Positions 17,263-26,424 of a stretch of DNA of 64,000 nt are shown here, in pieces (within the stretch, counting starts at the first letter, position 1; every line of letters begins with the position of its first letter). The notes under the pieces are model-generated. The model did no database searches. It worked only from the letters and a program-made list of their open reading frames with translations, and was not told the DNA's origin. The DNA is from Planctomicrobium piriforme (GTDB lineage Bacteria; Planctomycetota; Planctomycetia; Planctomycetales; Planctomycetaceae). The stretch covers positions 1 through 64,000 of the forward strand of contig NZ_FOQD01000014.1 of NCBI RefSeq assembly GCF_900113665.1, written 5' to 3'. Both the position numbers and the translations under genes were made by a program.

Positions 17263-18651
17263 TCAGTTTGTCAGCAGTTGTTCGATAAGCCCGGTCGCGG
17301 TATCGATTGTTTTTTCGAGTCCCCCCTCGGCGAATGGGGACTGCCAGACCTGATAGATGTTTTCGGCATACAACTCCCGCGGGGGAAGATAGCCGATCCA
17401 GCCGTTGATCATGTTCAGGCAGATGAGCCGCTGGTCGGGAAACCGTCGGCGGAGTTCTGTCTGAAACTGGGAATAGGCTTCTGTCATTGTGCCGACAAGG
17501 ATCGCATTGCCGAGACGCCACGCAGACACCGGGAGTGCGAACGCGTCCCCTTCACCAACCTTGCGGCGGACATCCAGTTTGCGGCGTAGCCGTTCGCGGG
17601 CGAATCCTTCCGGGGCGGTCTCAAGTTGAGCAAGAATTTCCGAAGAGGAAGGAAGATCCTTGAGCGGCAGTTCGACCATCACGCTGCTGGCGGCGAGTGA
17701 ACGTGAGGGCTCATAGGAGACCGGTTTCCAGATCGCCAGAGGCGCGCCAGATTCGACGACTCCCTGATAGGCCAGCTGCGTGCCAGGCGGGTCCATATCT
17801 TCAAGAGTGGCGAGCGCCGCGAAGCCGAGTTGCCGGCCATGCCGGTCGGCGACGGCAGGGTCGCCGACATACTGATACTTTGGTGCGAGTTCCCCGGAGG
17901 CCCCCTGCAGAAAGAAGACCTCGGCATTGGATGTGTGTTGTGCAATCACGGCCCGAGTCGCGCCGACAAAGTCTGGCGAGATGGCGTGATTCTCCCAGGC
18001 TAGCGTCGTCGGATGGCACGCATAGTTGACGATCACCGCCAGCAGGTGACCTTCCATGTCAGTGACGCGGCCCAGCAGCAGCGTGTCGTCAGCTGTCACC
18101 GAGGGATCGTAACCGCAGATGCGTCGCTCGGGATGAGCCGGATCGACCAGATCACGGGCGGCGGCGAGCTGGCAACGTCCAACGTGCCATTCGAGGATGG
18201 CCGGTTGCACTGAGGCCATTGCCTGTTGGACGGCAAGCAGCGTCTGGCTCACCAGGTGTTCGCCCCAGGCCGGCAGCAGATCACCGCCAGGGATCGACTC
18301 CGGAGATTCGATCAGTCTTGCATTTGCATGCGTATGGGTGATGGAAACGATCACCTGGGCATCGTCGAGACGATATTGTTCCCGCACCTGAGACCGAATC
18401 GCCTGTAACGCACTCACGTCGGCCCAGAAGCCGTAGTCGGCTTCGATCAGGACGAGTTGGACATCGTTCTCGGTCGATTGAATGACAATAGCGCCGACGC
18501 TGATGGCCCGATGGATCGAATCAGCCGTGAACTTTTGCGCTGCCCCCCAGTTGCGATGTGCGATTCCAATTGGCGGAGTGATGTCACACCGTGCCACGCC
18601 GATCTTACCGGCGAAGGCCGCAGGTTCCGGTGCTGTGGGGAGTGACGACAT
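17263..18651 (-). CDS. Neutral/alkaline ceramidase N-terminal domain-like protein
   Basis: A 462-residue protein resembling the N-terminal domain of neutral ceramidases. Visible blocks are GVARCDITPPIG at the N-terminus, SITHTHANARL (zinc-His region), NYACHPTTL, and QGASGELAPKYQYVGD where ceramidases have the nucleophile motif GDVSPN. The nucleophile Ser position appears to be Ala. No signal peptide is obvious, so it is probably cytoplasmic. The family is common in planctomycetes inside catabolic clusters and probably hydrolyses something other than ceramide. It sits between the DapA-like gene and the enolase, all on the minus strand. Substrate unknown. Confidence 0.75.
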   Translation of the reverse strand: MSSLPTAPEPAAFAGKIGVARCDITPPIGIAHRNWGAAQKFTADSIHRAISVGAIVIQSTENDVQLVLIEADYGFWADVSALQAIRSQVREQYRLDDAQVIVSITHTHANARLIESPESIPGGDLLPAWGEHLVSQTLLAVQQAMASVQPAILEWHVGRCQLAAARDLVDPAHPERRICGYDPSVTADDTLLLGRVTDMEGHLLAVIVNYACHPTTLAWENHAISPDFVGATRAVIAQHTSNAEVFFLQGASGELAPKYQYVGDPAVADRHGRQLGFAALATLEDMDPPGTQLAYQGVVESGAPLAIWKPVSYEPSRSLAASSVMVELPLKDLPSSSEILAQLETAPEGFARERLRRKLDVRRKVGEGDAFALPVSAWRLGNAILVGTMTEAYSQFQTELRRRFPDQRLICLNMINGWIGYLPPRELYAENIYQVWQSPFAEGGLEKTIDTATGLIEQLLTN

Positions 18652-18746
18652 CAGACATCCGACGAGGAAGAATCAGCAGACACGGTCGACAATCTCATCT
18701 GAGGTGAACGCACACCAGAGCAATTTACTTTTGGGTATCCGTCTTT

Positions 18747-18829
18747 CCGCAGGCGATAATAGCAGCTTTCATCAGGTCAAAGTCGTCCATTCGCCTGCAC
18801 CCGGTAGAGCAAGCTGCTCTGCTCTACCA
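18747..18829 (-). repeat. Structured 3'-end repeat, copy A, overlapping a TAG stop codon
   Basis: Read on the minus strand, hairpin ggtagagca / tgctctacc begins at the stop codon of the enolase gene (TAG at 18824-18826). It is followed by arms gcaggcga (complement of 18791-18798) and tcgcctgc (complement of 18749-18756), which can form a second stem. The same arrangement and most of the bases recur at 28707-28780. It probably functions in the mRNA 3' end. Confidence 0.75.
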
Positions 18830-20146
18830 GTCGCCGACGCTGCCGTCGGCGTAGAAGACCTGTTGCGGGATTTCCTGCTGGAACGGATGCCGGGCGACTT
18901 CGGCTTCGTTGATCGAGATGCCGAGGCCCGGTCGTTGATTGGGGCGAACGGTGCGAGTTCTGGGATCGATCGTGAAGCCTTCTTCCACCACATCCTGCCG
19001 CCAGGGAACATCCGCATGCACTGACTCGCAGATGATATAGCTCGGCTGTGAGAAGCCGAACTCCAGCGAGGCGGCGGTACTGACCGGGCCTTGCGGGTTG
19101 TGTGGTGCGAGAGCAATGCGATAAGCATCGGCCAGGGCCGCGATGCGACGGGCTTCGGTGAAGCCGCCGCAATGGGTGATATCGAGCTGACAGATATCGC
19201 AGGCGGCTTTCGCAAACAGATCGCGGAACGCGGCCAGATGCGTCAGGCGTTCGCCGGTGGCAATCGGCGTCGCGACATGGGCATTGATTTTTGCCAAACC
19301 ATCGATGTTCTCGGGCCAGCAGGGTTCTTCGAGGAAGTAGAGCCCGTAGGGATCGAGCGCTTCGGCAAAACGCAGGCCCATGGCTGGCGAAGGTCGGGCA
19401 TGGCAATCGACCATGATATCGATGCCGTCGCCAACGGCTTCCCGCATGGCGGCCACGCAGGCTTCAGCCGCCTTGATGGGTCGCAGCCCTTCAATCGGCA
19501 TGGTCGGGGGAACGGCCATCGTCTTGACGGCGGAGAAGCCTTCTTCGACTGCCCGCAGAGCGAGGTCGGCGAAACGGCTGGCTTCGTGTACCGAGGTTCC
19601 GTAGAAGGATTCGAGCTTGCCGCCGCCGAGGTGGCAGTAAAGCCGAATCTGATCGCGGACAGCGCCTCCCCAGAGACGGTGACAGGGGAGTCCGACCAGC
19701 TTGCCGGCGATATCCCACAGAGCGAGATCGATGCCGGCAATCGCGGTGGAGCGGACGATGCCACTGCCGTGCCAGAAATGTTGCCGCCACATCATCTGCC
19801 AAAGGTGTTCGATGCGGGTAACATCCTGCCCGACGAGCAACTGGGCGATATCTTCAATCGCGCCCACGACGCTGCGGGTGTGCCATTCGAGAGTCGCTTC
19901 TCCCCAGCCGATGAGGCCCGGCTGGTCGGTAATCACCTTGACGAAGATCCAGTTTCGCATGCGGGCATGGCACACGAGCGCTTCGATCTTGACGATCTTC
20001 GGGCCGCGTTCGTGATCGAGACGGGTCTCGGTTGAGGGGAGCAGTTTTTCCCGGGTATGACCGTTGCCGTGCGAGTGTCCGTTGTGCCCGTTATGCAGCA
20101 CATCGTCGCTCACCGCTCCATTGGTTTTTGTCAAAGGCAAGTGCAT
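18824..20146 (-). CDS. Enolase-superfamily dehydratase, galactonate dehydratase (DgoD)-like
   Basis: A 440-residue mandelate racemase/muconate lactonizing enzyme-family protein. The capping domain has WIFVKVITDQPGLIGWGE and the barrel starts AIAGIDLALWDIAGKL. Metal ligands fit DCHARPSPAMG, FLEEPC and TGERL. The catalytic His/Asp region is QLDITHCGGFTEARRIA followed by APHNPQGPV, close to E. coli DgoD. Expected reaction: dehydration of an aldonic acid such as galactonate to a 2-keto-3-deoxy acid. An unusual N-terminal extension of about 45 residues contains HNGHNGHSHGNGH. The stop codon lies inside a dispersed structured repeat. It is preceded by the transporter gene on the same strand. Confidence 0.87.
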   Translation of the reverse strand: MHLPLTKTNGAVSDDVLHNGHNGHSHGNGHTREKLLPSTETRLDHERGPKIVKIEALVCHARMRNWIFVKVITDQPGLIGWGEATLEWHTRSVVGAIEDIAQLLVGQDVTRIEHLWQMMWRQHFWHGSGIVRSTAIAGIDLALWDIAGKLVGLPCHRLWGGAVRDQIRLYCHLGGGKLESFYGTSVHEASRFADLALRAVEEGFSAVKTMAVPPTMPIEGLRPIKAAEACVAAMREAVGDGIDIMVDCHARPSPAMGLRFAEALDPYGLYFLEEPCWPENIDGLAKINAHVATPIATGERLTHLAAFRDLFAKAACDICQLDITHCGGFTEARRIAALADAYRIALAPHNPQGPVSTAASLEFGFSQPSYIICESVHADVPWRQDVVEEGFTIDPRTRTVRPNQRPGLGISINEAEVARHPFQQEIPQQVFYADGSVGDW

Positions 20147-20532
20147 CTCCCAGAAGGTGTCGCTGGATCAACGGAGGCAGGAATTCCAGTGCGGCGGGAA
20201 GGGCGACTGGAGGAGAGATCCGTCGTTCTAGAGTTGGGCTGTCTCGGCGCTGGACAGCGGAAATAATTTTATTTTGACGCCATTGTGCGATTTTACTGGG
20301 CGAGAGTCAAGAGCCTTATGGAAAAGTCTGCAGGATTCTCACGCCGTCTCCGCATGACCTGACACAAAATTCATAAACCGTTCATGAATAAAGAACAATG
20401 AAGAATATTGGAGTGCTGCAAAGCTGTTACAGAGAGAGTTTTTGTGCGGGATTCCCTGAGTGAATCCCCAGCGAATGGTGAGTTTTCTGGAACACAAGAA
20501 AAAGGGCATTGTCCGCGAACTCGGGCTTACAG
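20147..20532. other. Promoter region of the sugar-acid cluster
   Basis: No gene was found in these 386 bases between the transporter and the enolase. It is AT-rich around 20260-20400. It contains attcat-aaaccgttc-atgaat (about 20369-20389) and gggattc-cctgagt-gaatccc (about 20450-20470), either of which could be an operator for the GntR regulator. Promoter elements were not assigned. Confidence 0.45.
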
Positions 20533-21894
20533 TCACTCGGTAAAGAGCTTCTTGTCGGGGTTGATTCCGACCCAGCAGCAGAACGAGAGGAAGTAGAACG
20601 CCGCGTACATCAGCAGCACGGGCTCCCAGCCGTACCATTTCGCAATGAACCCTGCACCCACCGGAGAAACGGCGGCCCCAATGTTCCCCATCATGTTCAT
20701 CATACCGTAGGCGGGAGCCACATGCGGTCGGGCGTTTTCAACAATCACGGAGTAGGAACAACAGCCGCCGAAGGCCATGACGATCGAGCCGAGTGCGATC
20801 AACGGCACGGTGATCACAAGGTCGTTTGCGTACCAGGCGGCGATGACGGTCAGAGCGCAGACCAGTTGTCCCCCGCCCCCCAGCCACTGACGGCTCAATC
20901 TGCGGCTGCCGGTCTTGTTGAAGATCCAGTCGGCCAGCCAGCCCGCCAGCGTGCCGCCAAAGATCACGCCCATCAGCGGGATGCTCGTCAAAAAGCCGGA
21001 CCACCCGATCGAGACGTCGTGAACTTTCTGCAGGTAAGTCGGAAACCAGGTTCCGAAAAACGCATACCCTGCGGAGCGAAACATCTGCTGCCCGCTGAGG
21101 AGCAACATCTGAGAGCCCAGGAAAAGCTGACTCCAGGGGATTGGAGCGCCCTGCTCACGTTGCGGATTGATTGGATCCTGGTCCGAGACAATCAATTCCA
21201 GTTCGGCCGCGTTCACCTGGGGGTGCTGGGCCGGGCGGTTGCGAAACCAGAGTCCAAAGGCGATTGCCCACAGCAGGCCAGGCAGGCCATAGAGGATGAA
21301 GACTCCTCGCCAGCTTAGCGCGGCGCCGAGCCAGGGCATTAGCACGCTGTCGGCATCCGCGGCAAACCTGTCATGTAAGCTGAGCAGAATGCCGGTGAGG
21401 GTGGCGGAGATGGCGGCGCCGACCGACATGGCGCTGCCCAGCAGTCCGCTCGGCAATGCCAATCGACTGCGAGGGAACCATGCCGAGATCGACTGCATGC
21501 AACTCGGAAAGACGCCGGCGGTGGCGATGCCGGCTCCCATCCAGAAGACGAGGATCGAGGAGAATCCCCAACTGAAGCCAACCAGCGAGCAGAGCGACGA
21601 TGCGATCAACATCGAGACCACCAGCCCGCGGCGACTCCCCCAGAACTGACCCACGCAGCCCATCGGGATTTGGGAAAGTCCATAAGCCCAGAAGAAGCCG
21701 GACATCACCCAGCCCATGTCAACTTCTGATAAGCCCAGGTCGCCGCGAATGCGAGTGGCCGCCACTCCCATGGCCGTCCGCTGGATGTAGACCACAATCG
21801 CGGCCGCGCAAATCCACGCGAGGACGACGTAGCGAATACGCGTCGCCTGAACTGGCTCCGGAGAAATCGGCAACGCGGGCTCTGGCTCAATCAC
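20533..21894 (-). CDS. MFS transporter, anion:cation symporter (sugar acid) type
   Basis: A 453-residue inner-membrane transporter with twelve helices. After a short Pro-rich N-terminus comes RYVVLAWICAAAIVVYIQRTAMGVA, and the helix 2-3 loop has QIPMGCVGQFWGSRR, similar to the ACS family (glucarate, galactonate, hexuronate:H+ symporters). The segment LTSIPLMGVIFGGTLAGWLADW is the second-half counterpart. The start is GTG at 21894 with no strong ribosome binding site. Its neighbours, a DgoD-like enolase and a DapA-like enzyme on the same strand, support uptake of a sugar acid. Confidence 0.85.
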   Translation of the reverse strand: MIEPEPALPISPEPVQATRIRYVVLAWICAAAIVVYIQRTAMGVAATRIRGDLGLSEVDMGWVMSGFFWAYGLSQIPMGCVGQFWGSRRGLVVSMLIASSLCSLVGFSWGFSSILVFWMGAGIATAGVFPSCMQSISAWFPRSRLALPSGLLGSAMSVGAAISATLTGILLSLHDRFAADADSVLMPWLGAALSWRGVFILYGLPGLLWAIAFGLWFRNRPAQHPQVNAAELELIVSDQDPINPQREQGAPIPWSQLFLGSQMLLLSGQQMFRSAGYAFFGTWFPTYLQKVHDVSIGWSGFLTSIPLMGVIFGGTLAGWLADWIFNKTGSRRLSRQWLGGGGQLVCALTVIAAWYANDLVITVPLIALGSIVMAFGGCCSYSVIVENARPHVAPAYGMMNMMGNIGAAVSPVGAGFIAKWYGWEPVLLMYAAFYFLSFCCWVGINPDKKLFTE

Positions 21895-22086
21895 ATTGAC
21901 GAGCGGTGCAGGCTTGAGTTCAGGAGATGTGACGGCCAGGAGACGACTCCCAGTTTGATTTGATGTTCAGATTCGAAAAAGACCTCGCGCAGAGATGCGG
22001 AGGCGATGAGAGATGGCGATCGGATTTCCCTGCGTCGGATTTCTTTCGTGTTTTTCGTGCCTTTTCGTGGTCACTCTTGCAATGAA

Positions 22087-23571
22087 TCAGACCATGATTT
22101 CGTGGATCGGCTCGCCGTAGTCTTTGGCGATCCGCTTGCGGCCAGGGACCGCCAGCAGTCGCGGGTTCAGGCCAAGCTGATGCAGGACGGTGGCGTGCAC
22201 GTCGGTGACATAGTGGCGGTTTTCAACAGCATGAAAGCCGAGTTCATCCGTCGCGCCATGCACGATGCCCCCCTTGATTCCGCCGCCAGCCAGCCAGATC
22301 GAGAATCCGTAGGGATGGTGATCGCGACCATCGGCGCCTTGTGAGCCAGGGGTGCGACCGAACTCTGTGGCCCAGACGACCAGCGTTTCATCAAGCAGGC
22401 CTTGCCGCTTAAGATCCTTGAGCAAGGCGGCGATCGGCTGGTCGACTTGTTTAGAGAGCTCTTCGTGATTCTTCTTCAAGCCAGAGTGGGAATCCCAGCC
22501 GCCGGCCGCGCCGTTGCCCCCGTGATACACCTGAATAAATCGCGTCCCTCGCTGCACCAGCCGCCGCGCGGTGAGCAACTGTTCGCCAAACTCTTTGGTC
22601 TCAGGCTGATCGAGCCCGTACATGCTCTGGGTTTCTTTGGTTTCGTCGTTGAACTGCACCGTTTCAGGAATGGCGGTCTGCATGCGAAACGCGAGTTCGT
22701 ATGAGCGAATCCGTGCGTTGAGCGTGCGGTCGTCGGGAAATTCGGAAGCGGTGAGCTGATTCAACTGGTGCATGAGTTGAAACTGAGCCGCCTGTTCTTC
22801 GCGGAAGATCCCTTCTTCTGGTCGGGCATACGGGAGCGGATTGAGCGGGTCGACGGCCAGCGGCACGCCGTCGTGTTGCGGACCCAGATAATTCGCCCGA
22901 TGACATTCAAGCCCGCCGCAGCAGTCGGCAACCGGTTTGCCGAGTACAACGAACTGGGGCAGGTTGTCGTTCAGCGAGCCGAGACCATAGTTCACCCAGG
23001 AACCGATCGTAGGGTAAAAGCCTTCGATGCGGTGGCGGCCGGTGTGGAACTGGAGTTGTGCGCCGTGATTGCTGTCTTCCGTCCACATGGAACGAATCAG
23101 GCACAGGTCATCTGCACAACTGCCCACATGCGGCCACCAGTCGCTGATCTCATGGCCGCACTCGCCATATTTCCGATATCCGATCTGCATCGGATAGATC
23201 TCGGTGCGGATCTGCCCGTTGGCGTCGGCGGCAACAATGCGTTCGTTGGCGAGGAAGGGAGACTTCAACACGCTTGCATGGGGCGTCGATTCGATTGTTT
23301 TGCCGGCGTATTTGTTCAGCTCAGGTTTGGGATCGAACGATTCGTACTGACTGGTGCCGCCGATCATGAACAGCCAGATCACGCTTTTCGCCTTGGGGGC
23401 GAAGTGCGGCTGACCAGTGGGGGGCGTCCAGCCGCTCTCGGCGAGAGCGTCGCGCTGCAGCATGCCGGCGAGAGCCACGCTGCCGAAGCCGAGTCCCGTC
23501 TGCATGAGAAAATTGCGACGGGAAACCGCGCTGAGGGGATGTCCGGAAGGGCGATGCCGGGACTTGCTCAT
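22087..23571 (-). CDS. DUF1501 domain protein with twin-arginine signal
   Basis: A 494-residue exported protein. The N-terminus has SRRNFLMQTG followed by a hydrophobic segment, a textbook Tat signal, suggesting export in folded form. The DUF1501 body carries KSVIWLFMIGGTSQYESFDPKPELN, GSWVNYGLGSLN, RGTRFIQVYHGG and WATEFGRTPGSQGADGRDHHP, the last resembling metal-binding ends of the alkaline phosphatase/sulfatase superfamily. Biochemical function is unknown. It begins 12 bases after the DUF1553 gene, the standard planctomycete pairing, so they form an operon. Confidence 0.92.
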   Translation of the reverse strand: MSKSRHRPSGHPLSAVSRRNFLMQTGLGFGSVALAGMLQRDALAESGWTPPTGQPHFAPKAKSVIWLFMIGGTSQYESFDPKPELNKYAGKTIESTPHASVLKSPFLANERIVAADANGQIRTEIYPMQIGYRKYGECGHEISDWWPHVGSCADDLCLIRSMWTEDSNHGAQLQFHTGRHRIEGFYPTIGSWVNYGLGSLNDNLPQFVVLGKPVADCCGGLECHRANYLGPQHDGVPLAVDPLNPLPYARPEEGIFREEQAAQFQLMHQLNQLTASEFPDDRTLNARIRSYELAFRMQTAIPETVQFNDETKETQSMYGLDQPETKEFGEQLLTARRLVQRGTRFIQVYHGGNGAAGGWDSHSGLKKNHEELSKQVDQPIAALLKDLKRQGLLDETLVVWATEFGRTPGSQGADGRDHHPYGFSIWLAGGGIKGGIVHGATDELGFHAVENRHYVTDVHATVLHQLGLNPRLLAVPGRKRIAKDYGEPIHEIMV

Positions 23572-23583
23572 GATCGATTCACT

Positions 23584-26424
23584 TCAGCGAACGGTGACAA
23601 AATCGTTGTGATTGAACAGCACATGCACGAGGTTTTCGCGGGCACGTTGATGAGGATCGTCGGACGCCTTGAGCTTGGGAGCAGGACCGCCTGCGATGGG
23701 AGTCAGCGATGCCGCGTCCGATAGTCGTTGTGCCTGTGCGGCCAGGAAGTCGTGACAAAGCTGGCGTTCGGACTCTGACGGGGGACGGCTGAGGATGCGC
23801 TCGAAGGCCTGATCGATAAACGTGTAGTCCGGCTCGGCCTGTTTCTGTGAATCTGACTTCGAACTCCCCTCGCCCCTGTACTCGGGGGAGAGGGGCTGGG
23901 GGTGAGGGGGCGAAGCGTCGTGGGACTCGACAATGCCAGTGTCCGCACCACGAGGATGGATGTCTTTTGAAGTTCGATTTTGAACGTCCGTCCAAATCTC
24001 ACCGGCCAACGTTCGAGCCTGCCCGAGCGTGATCGGACTGTTGGCGAGTGCAAGAGCCTGTTGCGGGATGACGCTTGTCGAACGGCGGTAGCAGTCGCCG
24101 GGATTCGCGGCATCGAACAACGTCAGCAACAACATCTGCTTTTCATAGGCCGTGCGGAAATACAAACTGCGGCGGAATACCGTTTCTCCCTCGGTGAAAT
24201 CAAGATCAGGCCCGCCTGTGGCACAGTCGAGACTGCCTGCGACGGCCAGCACGCTGTCGCGGACGACTTCCGCTTCGAGACGTTGCGGTTCCCGCTTCCA
24301 CAGCAGGCGATTATCGGAGTCGATCCCGCGATTGGCGGCATAAGTGACGTCGGCATGTGACGAGAGCCGGTACGCCTGTGAAGTCACGATCAGCCGATGG
24401 ACATGTTTCATGCTCCAGGGCTGAGCAGTGGAACTCCCTTTCATCAACTCCACAGCCAGCCAGTCGAGCAGCGCGGCGTAGGGGGGCTCGGGACTGTTGA
24501 GACCGAAGTCGAACACGTTCTCGACGAGCGGCTGCCCGAAGTGACGCAACCAGATGTGATTGACGGCGACGCGTGCGGTGAGCGGATTCTTCGTCGAGGC
24601 GAGCCAGTCGGCAAGTGCAGTGCGGCGGCCGGTGCTGCGGGCGGGATAGGCCTTGCCGATGGCGGTATATTCGACAGCGTCTTCTTCCAGGTCTTTTTGC
24701 TTGGCCGTGATGTCGGCCTGGGCTTTGACGAGCGCGGCTTCGGCGTCGGTCAGCTTCTTTTCATTCCCTTCCTCTTCACCGGTCGTTCGGAGTTTTGACA
24801 CCGTGACTTCCTGGTCGAGCAGGGCCAGGCGGGAAGTGACGAGTTTGATTTCGCGTTCCTTGCGGGAGGCATTGCGAGTCAGGGCGTCGAGCGAGCCGTC
24901 GGTCGATTCGCCGAAGTACTTGGCCTTGTCGGCGAGCCAGCGTGCCTGGAGTGAGGCGAGGGTCAATTCATCAATCTGCAGCTTGAGTTCGGCGCGTTCG
25001 TGTTCGACCGAGCCAGGCGATGACTTTGTGAGTTGGTCGAGTTTTTCCCGCGAGGTTTTGGCGGCAGCTTCAAAGAGGGCCACATCTTCTTTTTCAATGA
25101 ACTCGCGGAACGCAGTGGCCCAGGCGGCTTCGGGGAGTTCGACTGGTTGCACGTCGAAGTCGGCCTTGAACACCTCAGGCACGCCGGGGGCAACCGGCTT
25201 GTCTTTGATGGCGCGGCGTTCGTCGCCCCCTTCGAAGATCAGCGTTTCGCGCTCGGCATGAGCATCGTAGATCCTAGGCAGGCCGTCTTTGGTGAGATCG
25301 CGAGTCCCAGGCAGGCGGTCGACGCGGACGTTGTATGGTTCGAAGATCGCGCGGAAGCGGTAGTAGTCCGCCTGAGAGATGGGATCGTACTTGTGATCGT
25401 GGCAGCGGGCACAGTTGATGGTGATGCCCAGGAAGGCTTTCGCGGTGTGTTCGACCGTGGCATCCATCCAGATTTCGCGATTGCTGTTGTGATAGTTGCG
25501 GGCGAGAAAGCCGGTCGCGCGAAGTATCTTTTCGTCGGTCGGTGCGATTTCATCGCCGGCCAGCATCTCGCGAATCATGGCGTCGTAGCCTTTGTCGGCG
25601 TTGAGCGATTCGACGATCCAGTCGCGCCAGCGCCAGATATGCCGCTGACTGCCGCGCACCTGGGTGCGATAGCCGTCCCAGTCGCTGTAGCGCCAGACAT
25701 CCATCCAGTGTCGACCCCAGCGTTCGCCATACTGCGGACTCGCGAGGAGTTGGTCGACGACCTTTTCGTAAGCGTCGGATGACGCGTCGGCGAGAAAGTC
25801 TTCCATCTGCGCCGGCGTGGGGGGGAGGCCAATCAGGTCAAGGTAAATGCGGCGGAGCAATTCACGCCGATTGGCCTGCGGAACGGGGGTGAGGCCGGAC
25901 TTCTCATGTTGTCGTGCGATGAATCGATCGACGGGGTGCTGGTTCCAGTCATCGCGGGAGACTGTGGGGAGTTCGGCTTGAACTGGCGGGTGATAGGCCC
26001 AATGGTCTTCGGGTCCAGAGAGGACTTTCTCGTCAGGCGGGACCGGCGCGCCGGCGGTAATCCACGCTCGCAACCGTGCGACCTCTTCGCCGGTGAGCGG
26101 GTCACCTTCACCGACGGGGGGCATGCGTTCGCCCTCGGCGGCGAGGATGCGTTCGAGAATCAGGCTGTCGGCTGGAACGTCGGTTTTTACCGCAGAGCCT
26201 GAGTCGCCCCCTTTGATGAGCAGGGCGGCGGCGTCGAGTCGCAGGTCGGCTTCCTGTTTGAGCGGCCCGTGACAGAAGACGCACTTCTCTTTGAGGAGGG
26301 GCTGGATCTCCAGCGCGAAGTCCACTTTGTGAGCGGAGTCGGCAGCGGCGGCGCCAACGGAAAAGGCACACCAGGCGAGCAGCACCTGGAGTAGCGAGCA
26401 GGGCCTGGGCAGCGTTTGCAACAT
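23584..26424 (-). CDS. Planctomycete cytochrome C-like protein (PSCyt1-DUF1549-DUF1553)
   Basis: A 946-residue exported protein. After a signal peptide it has a c-type haem motif CVFCH (residues about 50-54) in the PSCyt1 region, then DUF1549 with PVDRFIARQHEKSGLTPVPQ and RWGRHWMDVWRYSDWDG, a second CARCHDHK haem-like motif, a coiled-coil-prone linker around residue 490-600, and C-terminal DUF1553 with RTALADWLASTKNPLTARVAVN and HVHRLIVTSQAYR. It is probably a periplasmic multidomain redox protein of unknown substrate. Residues near 855 (PHPQPLSPEYRGEGS) are encoded by a dispersed palindromic repeat inserted in frame. I chose ATG 26424 over the GTG one codon before. It is upstream of and co-transcribed with the DUF1501 gene. 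Confidence 0.92.
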   Translation of the reverse strand: MLQTLPRPCSLLQVLLAWCAFSVGAAAADSAHKVDFALEIQPLLKEKCVFCHGPLKQEADLRLDAAALLIKGGDSGSAVKTDVPADSLILERILAAEGERMPPVGEGDPLTGEEVARLRAWITAGAPVPPDEKVLSGPEDHWAYHPPVQAELPTVSRDDWNQHPVDRFIARQHEKSGLTPVPQANRRELLRRIYLDLIGLPPTPAQMEDFLADASSDAYEKVVDQLLASPQYGERWGRHWMDVWRYSDWDGYRTQVRGSQRHIWRWRDWIVESLNADKGYDAMIREMLAGDEIAPTDEKILRATGFLARNYHNSNREIWMDATVEHTAKAFLGITINCARCHDHKYDPISQADYYRFRAIFEPYNVRVDRLPGTRDLTKDGLPRIYDAHAERETLIFEGGDERRAIKDKPVAPGVPEVFKADFDVQPVELPEAAWATAFREFIEKEDVALFEAAAKTSREKLDQLTKSSPGSVEHERAELKLQIDELTLASLQARWLADKAKYFGESTDGSLDALTRNASRKEREIKLVTSRLALLDQEVTVSKLRTTGEEEGNEKKLTDAEAALVKAQADITAKQKDLEEDAVEYTAIGKAYPARSTGRRTALADWLASTKNPLTARVAVNHIWLRHFGQPLVENVFDFGLNSPEPPYAALLDWLAVELMKGSSTAQPWSMKHVHRLIVTSQAYRLSSHADVTYAANRGIDSDNRLLWKREPQRLEAEVVRDSVLAVAGSLDCATGGPDLDFTEGETVFRRSLYFRTAYEKQMLLLTLFDAANPGDCYRRSTSVIPQQALALANSPITLGQARTLAGEIWTDVQNRTSKDIHPRGADTGIVESHDASPPHPQPLSPEYRGEGSSKSDSQKQAEPDYTFIDQAFERILSRPPSESERQLCHDFLAAQAQRLSDAASLTPIAGGPAPKLKASDDPHQRARENLVHVLFNHNDFVTVR
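23864..23910. repeat. Palindromic C/G-rich dispersed repeat, copy 2, inside a CDS
   Basis: On the minus strand it reads ccctcaccccc ... gaggggag, matching the element at 145-189 with only a few differences. It lies in frame inside the DUF1553 gene and encodes roughly PHPQPLSPEYRGEGS. The flanking text to about residue 870 is also low in family resemblance, so the inserted unit may be longer than the core. Confidence 0.75.

Noticed and set aside
20450..20470. Inverted repeat as an intrinsic terminator of the transporter gene
   Set aside because: No T-run on either strand after the stem; retained only as a possible operator.
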